A DNA stretch of 64,000 nucleotides, taken from contig NC_077222.1 in the NCBI RefSeq assembly GCF_024763615.1, positions 49,166,001 to 49,230,000 of the forward strand. The letters run 5' to 3'. The notes under the pieces were generated by a model that saw only the letters and a list, made by a program, of their open reading frames with translations, ran no database searches and had not been told where the DNA came from. This DNA comes from Phlebotomus papatasi (lineage: Eukaryota; Arthropoda; Insecta; Diptera; Psychodidae). Shown here piece after piece: positions 1-11,100 of this stretch. A program made the translations under genes and the position numbers. Position 1 is the first letter of the stretch; each line of letters begins with the position of its first letter.

Positions 1-2187
1 TTATATATGAGTGTGTAAACTCAATATCTATATGCACATGTCGCCCGAATTTCTGTTTAATTCGGCTGACATTTCGGTCCTATATGCCCGAATTTGAGAG
101 AGTCTACTGTAAATTAAATTTCTTATGACGTTTAAAAGAAGAAGAAGAGTCCGGAATAGTGGGATAGACATATGCAAATCTTTTAAGAAAGGAAGGTATG
201 TGAATTTCGGTTACATAAAATTTTCCTGATCTAAAAGGTTGTGTCACAGCCATAACTTTCTAAATTAAAATTTACAACCTGTCTTTTCAACCTAATCCTT
301 TTTTTCAATTTTTTAAATGTTCTTTAAAAGTAGTTTGCAGCAATATAACTGCTTTTTTTCTTATTTCCAGTTTTATTGTTTTGAAATTTATTCAATATGT
401 TCATTTTGCCTCAAGTTCCTAGTCTGAATTTTAAAATGCATTTTTCTTAAACCTACCTTAATAGGACTTGATAAAGTCAAAGTCTACTAAAGCATAATTC
501 TGAAAATAATCTCTATTTTATTAATTGAAAATAACCTCTATATTTAAAATAACATATATTTTTAAATACCAAATTCACAATTAATTTTATTTTCTAAATA
601 TGTGTTAGACATTTTCATTAGAGTAAATTTACATTTAATCATCTGACTTACTCTCATAGGCAGTTCCGAAAACATGTTTGCAAAACGAAAGTTAATGTGC
701 ATTAGAAATAAATTCACTTTAGAGACAACATAACCTTATTTTGCAGAAAAAATCTGCAAACCAAGAACTGACGATCTGATTTTGTTTTATTTTTTCAAAT
801 GTTTTAATAAATGAGGAGGGCAAAAATTTTAAAGCAAATTATTCTCTTAAAAAAAAAGGAATGACAAGATTTAAACATTGAGGTTATGTCAACTTAAAGC
901 GTAATGAATGCTTATTATTTTCTAAATATTTCATAAACAAAAATATCTTTTTTGGAAACTTTAAGATTTGATTTTCTATTCACCTTACAATATTTTTGTT
1001 CGCATAAAAATCTAACTTTCCAGGTTATGTTTATACGCTCAAAGATATTGGTGTGATATTTAAATATTCATTGTGTAATGGCCTCTACACATTAGAGAAG
1101 TTTATGTCCATATTGAAGAGTTTTTCCTACACGAGCGAAGGGAATTCGCTTCAATATGGACATAAATTTCTCTAATGTGTAGAGGGCATAAAGGAATTTA
1201 TAAAATCTCAGTAAAACACGATAGAATGGAAAAATAGTCTCTGCTTCATCAGTTCCAACAAAATTAAATTTGTTAATTTGAACTATTTTTTACAGATAAT
1301 CTTAATTAGAATTAAGTTATAATTGGCAAATGTTACAATCGTTACAATACTATATCGACATTCATGGCTTCTTTAAGTTAATGTGCCAGAATGTAAGTTG
1401 AGGTTATGTTTGACCTAGCCTCAAAATGGTAATTTTATTACACGAAACTTACAAAAATTTCATATGTTTTCGAATCATTTGATATCAGTATGTTTGTCAT
1501 GGCTAAGTTATTGAACAAAAATTTTCCAGCATGACAAATTAAGAGATTTTACCAAATTGTAATACATTTTGAAGGTTTTAGGTTAGGCTAAATGTAACCA
1601 AAAAGTTTTAGGGCTATATTACTGATGAAATAAGGGCTTTTGTAAATGTTTAAAAATCTTTTAATCAGAATTTTAGTGAAATTTTAAATGTTAAAGAATC
1701 TTTCTAAACACACAGAAAATTTTTGACTCTATATTTAAGAATATATAAGATCCTAGGATCTTAAATTGGACGTTAATCCCTGAGGCGTTTAAGTTTAGAA
1801 GCTCTGAGCGAAAGAAATGGGCTAGAATCCCTAGCTCTTTCAAATTAAGAGATCGGGAACTTAAGTTCAGCATTAGCTGGAAAATGAAAAATGTCTACAG
1901 ATTTGCAAATTGCAACTAAAACTAAATGATCAAGGATTTAAAATTAGGGTATTGGCATTCATTGGATGGGATTTGAAATTAAATTCCTGGGTGTTTCTGT
2001 TTAAGAATTTTCCATTTTTCTGTGTGAATACTTATTGTAAGTACTTATAGTACTTAATTGTACTTATTGTGGGAATTATTTTTATCGAGTTAAATGCTTC
2101 TACGCAATTCAACATTATCCTACATTTGAAAAGGAATTAGTGACGCACGGAATCTCAATAAAAAGTTACTCTCTCAACACTTTGCAG
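1..2187. other. Non-coding, probably Rga intron or 5' flank
   Basis: No open frame here resembles a known protein. The first ~112 bases end in GAGAGAGTCTACTGTA, which matches the right end of the 233-bp MITE family seen at 8777 and 19740, so a decayed end of that family may lie at the left edge. A hairpin element sits at 1080-1187. The next recognisable coding exon is preceded by a pyrimidine-rich tract and an acceptor AG at 2187, so this stretch is best read as intron sequence between missing upstream Rga exons and the exon at 2188. Confidence 0.5.
1080..1187. repeat. Foldback MITE, GGCCTCTACACA family
   Basis: The segment is a near-perfect hairpin. It begins GGCCTCTACACATTAGAGAA and ends with the reverse complement, and the arms also share the core TTTATGTCCATATTGAA. 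A shorter relative with GGCTTCTACACACTAG ends lies at 43040-43112, and a decayed one starts at about 8200. It has no coding capacity. Confidence 0.75.
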
Positions 2188-5100
2188 TCAAACATGGGGT
2201 CTTTTATGCAATCATCACGTGGCTATGGATCGCAGAGTGGCTCTGGTCTCAACAACTTCCATAGTGTGTTCGGGGGAGGCGGAAGGGACGCGGGAACGCC
2301 ACCGCTCCTGGACCTGTCCGAGTTCCCATCGCTCACCAACTCACGAGGTCAGTCGGATGGCGGATCACAGCAGACGAGCAGTGCGCTCCAGCCACCCGGA
2401 AGTAAACCCTATGGTAATTTTTGGCTTTATGTTATGCAAAAAAAATTATTTTTTCCTTGAGATTAATCACTGAAATTGAGGTTTCTGGAGAGCGATACTC
2501 TCTTTTTTTCTTCAAATTAACATTTATTCCTTGATGCACTGGAAATAGTCCAGAGAGAAGCTTAACAGAACGATAAGACTGCCTTTGTCAACAGATTCTT
2601 TAGGTGTATTATTCACGTGCAAGGTTTGGTTTTGCAAAGGAAGTAATAAAGATTTTAAGGGGACTTAAAAATTTCAAACAGAAAAATGTTTAGTATTTTT
2701 AATAGCAGTAATTAATCTGAATCAGCTGACGATATATGTGATTCTCATTGTTAGTCAACTTGAAATATAAAATATGAACCTTACAAAATGACTTGAATAA
2801 CACCTTTCTCGTAAAGGGTATAGCGAAAAATTGTTGGCGGCATTGTAGAAGGGTATTAAATCTCCTATAAAAATATATAAACCGGATATTTCATTTACGG
2901 GGGACAGTAAAAAAAACGAATTAAACTTCCACGAATTACCCAAGCGTTTTTAAGAAATTCCTCATAATAAACTTATAGAACTTTGGAAAAGCGTATTTTA
3001 AGGCTTTTGAGGCAAAGTCTCAAGTTGATTTTTTGTTACTTCTTTTTAAGAAGTGTTGCTTGGAACCTTGTATACAGTTTATCATCTTTATTCTATTTAA
3101 AATCATTCTCAATACATTTTAAAATGAATAAAAATGTAGACATAGGGTAAGTGTGCCAAATTTCGGCATAGTTTCATGCAAGCGTCAAAGTCCCAAGTTT
3201 GAAATGTAATATTTTAAATACATGTTGATTTTTTTATTCTTTCTTCTGAAAGAGTGTTGCTTGGAATCTTGTAAAGAGTTTACCGTCTTTATTTGCTCTA
3301 AAATCATTCTGAATAAATTTTAAAATGAATAAAAATATAGATATAGCTTTGGTGCCCTATATCGGCCACCTTCATTCTCATAGTTCCTTGCCCTTCGGGA
3401 ATTCTTCCAATGCCTTTTTCACGTCATCTCGTTTGTCGAAGCTACATTTTTTGTTATTCTTTTGTATTGTATAATCTCTAGAGTACGTAAAATCTAAAAG
3501 TTCATGGAAATTCGAGGAATAAAAAAGGTGGCCGAAATTGCAAGCTGGCCGGAATTTGGCACACTTACCCCAGTTCCTTGACCTTACGGAATTCTTCTAA
3601 AGTCTTTTTTTTACAACATCTCGTTCATGGAAGTAACATTTTTTTATGCTCTCAATTCTTCCGGTGCTCGTCAGAGGGATATTTCTCTTTCAAATTAAAA
3701 AATCTGGTTTTTCTCAAAAGCTTTCAACCCTTGGTATGGGTCTTCTTCAGTGGGTCAATTTAGAAACTTTTGAAAATTTGAAAAACATCTAACGTCGGAA
3801 TAATATCTACTACGCATCGCCACATTCGCTCTAAACTTTCCCGGGGATATTCACTATTTTATTAATTTCTACTACTTTAGTTGATTTTTGACACTTCTTG
3901 GTACTCTACGTGTTGGATCTTTCACTGTCGCTGTGTCTACTCAAGTTTTCAAAAGTTTCTAAATTGACCCACTGAAGAAGACCCATACCAAGGGTTGAAA
4001 GCTTTGGAGAAAAACCAGATTCTTTTAATTTTAAAGAGGAATATCCCTCTGACGAGCACCGGAAGAATTGAGAGCATAAAATTTTCCGTCAGACTCCAAA
4101 AGAAAGAATAACATTTTTTTGTTATTTTTGTATTGTATAATCTCAAGAGTATGCAAAACCTAAACATTCATGGAAATTTGAGGAACAAAAAAAGTGGTCG
4201 AAATTGCAAGCTGGCCGAAATTTGATAGTTATTTTTCATTTACATTTTCATTTAAAAATCTTAAATGTTCAACTGTTGGGACCTAATTTTCGGAGATCTT
4301 TTTAAAAAAAATGCTTTTCGGTGGACAAGATTTCTCGGTGTTATATTCATCTGGCGTCAAAAATACTTGATATTTCCTGTTAGCTTATGAATTTAACTCG
4401 TACTTGAACGGTACATTTTTTTTAATTGAATTTGAATTTTGGTAGAATTTTATACAAAAAAAAAACATTTTCGGCGTATTTAAAGTGGTCTTCAGGCTAG
4501 AGGTTTAGCCCAGTTTCCGAAGGTTTCAAAATTTTAAATAGCGAGTAATTTTATTTATTTTTGGGAACTTAATATGTCATTTGTCTTTAATAATACAATC
4601 CTGATTTAAATTTTTCAAAAAACTGTGATTGATAAAGAATTGGAGTAGTAAAGTCATATCCCATATTATATTATATATGCATAATATTCAAGATTTTTTG
4701 AATTTTTTATGTGCAGACAATGAAATGTTTATTCTTTTTATAATAGCATCAATATAAGTAAATAACATTTTATTTTATTATAAAATCAAAGATTGCATCG
4801 CAAATTTTCTTTTTAAAACATTAAATCTTTGAAATTGTTTTAATTTGTGAGTGTCTTTTGCGATATAAAAAAATTACTCGTGAAGTGTTTTTTTTTTAAG
4901 GATTTGGTTTTAATATAGTCGGTTAATTTTTTCTTGTTATAAAAAAATTTGAAGTAGAAATTTAGCCCAAGTCCCAAAGGTCGAATTTCAAAATGACAAG
5001 CAATTGCATTGGTTTTTCGAAAATTGTTAGATTTTTTAATCTTTATACTCAATTTTTTGTTACAATATTCCAAAAAATTTGGCTCGTGAATAAATTAGAC

Positions 5101-8100
5101 AAGTTGTATGGTTTAACTTTTATAATTACAATAATAATTTAAGTGAGTTTTTTTTGTGAAAATTAGGCCGGATTGAATAAGAGTCAAAATTCCACGTTCC
5201 TTTTCTAAAGACTGACTCAAGCCATTTGTCTAATGCAGTTTTCATACCTTAAGGTTTAGTCATATGTCTTAACTTCCCAAATTTCAGCATAGTTGCATGC
5301 AAGCCCCAAAGTCTCAAGTTTGAAATGTAGGGGAGACAGGGGTGAAATTTGTCAAAACGAAAATTTCAATATTCACTATTTTCTAAAATGAAAGAGATTG
5401 AGGCTTGAAATTTTTATTATAGATAGCCTTCATGAACCTTTTTAAGCTTACAAAGTTTCAAGGGATTCGAGGAAGGATTATGTGAAATTAAAAATAATCA
5501 AATTTTGAGCCCTATTTTTGGAATATTTGACTTACAGAAAATATCAATACTGATTAGCTCAATTTAAGCACATTTCTCGTTAAGATAGAGAAAAATTATA
5601 TTCGACAAAGTTGTAGAGGAATAAATATCCTATAAAAATATGTCTATTTGATATTTTTAACGTTTGCGAAAGTAAAACGTCACAAATTATCTGAAGACTG
5701 ACAAAATTTGCCCTAGCAATTTTGAGAATTTCCACAAAATCGACTTTTAGAAAATGATTCGAAAATCACATTTCTTTCGAGATAGAGGAAAATAGTCTTC
5801 TGCAATGTTGTAGAGCAGCAAATTTCCTATAAGAATATGTTCATTATAAAACGTTTAAGTTTTCTCAGAGCTCGTGAAAAAATTAAATATGCGTTTTGAC
5901 AAGTTTTGCCCCAGTCTCCTCTAATATTTTTAATACAAATTGAATTTTTTGTTACTTTTTTATAAGGAGTGTTACTTGGAACCCTGTAGATGTAACCAGT
6001 TTATCGTCTTTATTTTCTCTAAAATATCCTTCTTAATACATTTTAAATTAATAAAAATGTAGACATAGCATTTGTGGCCTATTCAGGCCACCTTCATTCT
6101 CATAGTTCCTTATTCTTCCGGAATTCTTCCAATGCCTTTTTCAGATCATCTTGCTCGTCGAAGTGATATTTTTTGTTATTTTTTGCCTTTTATAATCTCT
6201 AGAGTTTGAAAAAAACAGAAATTCATGGAAATTTGAGGAACAAGAAATGTGGGCGGAATTGCAAACTGGCCGGAATTTGGTACACTTACCCTACTTATTG
6301 AGGAAGATATTAAAAAATAAACTTTGGATTTTATATTAAGGATTTTGAAAATTCACTGAAATCCCTTTTTATTTATGACTTCGTGACCTTTCAGAATTGG
6401 GTTAAAATTCCAATCTAAAACCAGTTTAAGCCTTAGGTGTATAAACAATTTCATCTGTATACGCTTGACAGACTTACGGCTTAAATTGGTTTTAGACTGT
6501 AGTTTTAGCCCAATTCTGAAAGGTCACGAAGTCATAAATAAAAAGGGATTTCAGTGAATTTTCAGAATCCTTAATATATTCAGATTCTGAAAATTCACTG
6601 AAATCCCTTTTTATTTATGACTTCGTGACCTTTCAGAATTGGGCTAAAACTCCAGTTTAAAACCAATTTAAGCCTTAGGTCCACAAACAATTTTATCTGT
6701 ATACGCTCGACAGACTTACGGCTTAAGCCAGGAGACGGCTTAAGTTGGAAACTGTTGAGAATAGTTTAAAAACAAGTGGCCGAAATTGCAAGCTGGCCGA
6801 AATTTGGTACACTTACCATAATAATACTCTAGCGGTTCTTAGGGGTCGTCTGTGAGACGTCAAATATTCTGAAGGGTTTGCAGGTCAATCGCTAAGAACT
6901 TGATTAAATTATTAAGAAGAAAAAACCTAAAATTTAGATTCCGTAGAATATTCGGATACAAAATTGGGCATTCGAAACTGGTTGAATGCAATTCATCCAG
7001 ATTTAAAGTCAGTCTTTAAAATTGATGAAGGATTCTAGACATATAGTACTTGCAAAAGCCATCAAAAGAAGTGAAAACTCAAGGATTAAATGCCGCTTGT
7101 GTGCAGACTTTGTAAAAAGCATTTCCCAGAGAGATTCAGGGAAAGACCTAAGAAGAAGTTGTTTTTCGTGCAGTCGGAATGGTGAAACAGCCGACGTCGG
7201 AGCAGAGTGAGTTCCAGATGTCCAGTGAGGATTTCCCAGCGCTGCCGGGAACTCAAGTGGCAGGTGGAGCTGTGGGTGGTGGTCCGGGGGGTGTCGGAGC
7301 GCCAGGCGGTGGGGATGGAAGTGGAGAAAAGGGTCTGATTCGCGATGGGGGTCAGATGGTTGGTGGACAGCGTGGAGCTGCGGGGATGGGCATGGAACTG
7401 CAGAGTGATTCCCTGGTGGGTGGAGTGACGGAGAAGGCCATGAAACGGGGCGTTCAGACATCTCCAGACGGCAAGGTGACCAACATCCCAGCGAGTATGG
7501 TGAACAATCAATTTGGAATGGTGGGTCTCCTGACGTTCATCCGGGCGGCAGAATCGGATCCCAATCTCGTGTCACTGGCTATGGGGCAAGACCTCACGAC
7601 GCTCGGTCTCAATCTCAATTCACCTGAGAATCTGTATCCCGCCTTTGGGGGTCCATTTTCGGATCAACCCTGTCGGTGAGTTTTTTTTTCCTATTTGGCT
7701 GCAGAGCTATCACATTCTTCGTGGAATAGAATGTGGAATTGAGCATTTCTATTTGTTTCTTTAATTTTTCTATAGGCCCCAGGACATAGACTTCCACGTA
7801 CCACCTGAATACCTGGTGAACATGTCAATTCGAGACAAGCTCGCCCAGCCAGTACTGAAAAAATACAAAGACGACTTACTCTTTTTTCTCTTCTACACAA
7901 ATGTGGGTGATGTTATGCAACTGGCTGCTGCCGCTGAACTGTAAGTTGAAAATAATCCTTTTGTTTTTTTTTCTCTCAATTTTAGGGTCAGTTCATAAAT
8001 TTTCACACGTGAGAATATAATATGCATAAAAATTTTAAAAGTAAAAATTAATTACAGGAGTTTAGTTTGTTCGTGTTTTGCAAGTTCAAATTTTGCAGTG

Positions 8101-11100
8101 CGATATTTTTAATAAAAATTGAAGTTTTTTTGCTAATTCCTTTTCAGGAGTATTTTTGGAACTATTTTTAGAATATAGATAACTTTATTTTACTGTTATG
8201 GCCTCTACACACTAGTAGAAATTTCTTTAAAAATGCCTTTTTAAAGAAAATTTCCCCTATACTTATAGGCAGAAACGTCAGATTTTTTTTTTAAAAAAGG
8301 CAATTTTTGACGAAAATTGCTTCTAGTGCATAAACACCATAATTTGGAACACTATGATTGTAATTTCGAACACTTTGCTTGTAATTTTGGACACCTGATA
8401 TCTTGTAATAGTCCCATTCTCGTCAATTTCAAAAATCTAACGTACGAAGTCCACTTCCTGTTTATGAGAAGGAAATGTAAGATGCCTCAAAGAGTCCTAA
8501 ATTTTTATATAATTTATTGAATAGTTGGCTTTCCTTATTCCTTTGCCTTTCCGAGACTTTTTTTTAGACTTTTCTAAATGGATCTCGTTCCAAGAGGTGT
8601 TGCTTCCTTGTTTCCTGTTTCTTTAGGTATTGTGCAACCTAATGTAGAAGCAATGAAACCCGCTATAAGCAACAAACTGCTTTGGCTACATTACCACTCT
8701 TTCGATACAAGAGTTTCTTTCCCAGGGACCAGAACCTCTTAGATTGGTGAAGATGACTGTCACCGAGTATCATATACAGTAGACTTTCTCTCAATTGGGC
8801 ATTTGGAGCAAAATGTCATCCAAATTATCGAGATTTTGGCATCAAAATCATTGTAAACTACACAAAAAGCGCTCAAATATAAAAAATCACGATAAAACAA
8901 GGGGAACTACAGCGAATTTCGATAAATTTCCTTTAAAATCAAACGTAAAAATTGTCAACAAAATTTTGTGCCCGACTGAAAAAGAGCCGATAGAGCGAGA
9001 GTCTACTTTAGGACAATTTGTAAGGAATAAAGTAAAAAAGGAAGAACTTTCTGTTTTCTTAGCGGACCCTCTTGCAAGAGAAAATCAGTTAGTAAGATAA
9101 AGTGCCCTCAAGTCGACCGGTAGAGTTATTTATTCAATTTATTTATATTTGCACTAATATTTGGCGTATGATCTAACATTAATAAGCCAATTATTCCATA
9201 AATAAATACGAAGAAATTCACAATTAAAACATTCAAATATTGACCACCGGTCGAGCCGAGGAACCGGTCGACACGAGGGCACTTTACCTTAACACTTCGT
9301 AGAACCCTAACTAAAAGTGTCACGGAGGGACCAAGTGTCAGCCGCTGCCATTTATCGAATTTTACATAATATTTTGATGTTTTTACTTATATTTAAACAT
9401 TCGGAGCTTTAGTCAGTTCTTTTCTGGTGTCTGAATCAGAAATTTCATCTCCTTGGGTACTGTATCTAAAGATTTTTAACCATTCGATGTTTTCATCTTT
9501 ATCAGAATCATGGAGTAAGGGGAAGTGGTCTGTCTTTGAATGCGGCAGTCTTTGAATATTTCAATTTTTCTCTTATTTTTGAAAGCAAAAATTCTACTTT
9601 ATGAACAAGTTAATACTACTTCCTCCGTTCCGAAATAAGTCGTACGTTTGGCGAAAAATTAGGGATTAAGGAATGGTTTCAGAGAATGTTTTTGTTATTT
9701 GTAAATATCTTATGTATGAACTATCCTCCATGTTCATGGATAATATGGGGATCCTATCACGATGGTAAGTTGAGGAATCGATATGTTGAAGTTGTCCATT
9801 TTTCGCGTTTTTTCAAAGACCTCCGGAAGATAGTTAATCACAGTCCATCTTGTAGTGATTAACATTACAAGCTAGAATTTGTTCTAAATTTTTAGTATGC
9901 ACAAGTAGAACTCAACAGTTATTACCGATATGGCATTTTTTATATCTCAAATTTAGCAGAATGAGCAATAAAAAGGACATCCTTTTTTTTATGTGTTCGA
10001 ATATCTGGATGCAAAATATTGAAAAATAGGGACTTGGGAGCTTCAGCGGACTCCCCATAAGTTGACCCTAAGACCATTTATATGTTTTTCTAAAACATAT
10101 CCAGAATTGAAAAAAAAATCGCACGACGTGTTTTCGAGCAATCCTAAAAACATGATTTTGGAGGGGTAGGGGAGGAGTGGGGGCAAAATAAAGGACATAT
10201 TAATGGTCCCAGGATCAACTTATTGGGGGGTCCCCCGAAGGTCCCAAGTCTCTATCTCTCACCATTCTGCACCTATTTTAGATTGAAAATAAAACGCCAA
10301 AAATAAGACATTTTTAAGACATTCGTTCCACAACATACCATCAAGACTGGACCCCAATTTTAGTACTGGACATTAGCAATAGTTCTTTACAAGAGATAAT
10401 TGTTGATACACAAAACATTTGCCAAAAAATTTTCCTTAATCCCAATTTTTTCCCAAACGTATGACTTATTTCGGAACAAGAATTTTTCCCAAACGTACGA
10501 CTTATTTCGGAACGGAGGGAGTATTAACTATTTTCTATTAATTAACTATCGCTTAACAAAATGGATTTTTAGCTTTGGGAAATAAGAGAAAAATTGAAGC
10601 ATTCAAAAACTGACGCATTCAAAGACATGTCACTTTCCCCCATAATTCAACTCAATCATTTGCAAAAATACTTTCAATTTGTTCTTTTAAGGCTTTTATA
10701 CACTAACAATCAAGAAAATTACATCTGCAGAACGTCAAACTCTCATATAAAATGCATATGGCAGCAACTGCCACTTGGTCCTTCCGAGTGCAGTTTTTTG
10801 TTTTTACAATATATATACATTAATATTTAATTTTTATTAAACATTTTATAATGAAAAAATAGCCAGATAAATTCTGCACGCATTCAATCGGGCCTCCAGG
10901 CGAAATGATATATTCTTCAATATAAAAAATAAAATTGAAAACTAAATTGGCAGCGGCTGCCATTAGGGTCCTTCCAAGTGTTAAAAAGCAATGAATAATT
11001 TTCAAAAAATAATTTTGTGGTGACGATCCAACCTTCACGGTCGATAGATGCTTGACATACCTTATTTATTAAATATTTGAAGAAAATTACAAAATTTTAA

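Larger units (their letters stand above)
2414..7173 (+). other. Rga: Rga intron filled with nested repeats
   Basis: Intron between exons ending PY and beginning VGMVK, with donor GGTAATTT and acceptor TTTTTCGTGCAG. It is almost wholly made of copies of the TA-targeting family whose end is GGGTAAGTGTGCCAAATTTCGG, plus insertions into them: an intact-ended copy at about 3145-3570, a foldback at about 3643-4082, a 592-bp element at 5330-5921 and a palindrome at about 6333-6730. Short frames here are fragments of these repeats, not genes. Confidence 0.8.

Noticed and set aside
2219..2473. Second + strand frame over the first visible Rga exon
   Set aside because: Shadow of the Rga exon in another phase; it runs through the splice donor and has no conserved motif.
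7009..7511. Two long - strand frames opposite Rga exon 7174-7675
   Set aside because: Antisense shadows of a GC-richer coding exon with clear CNOT2 motifs on the + strand.
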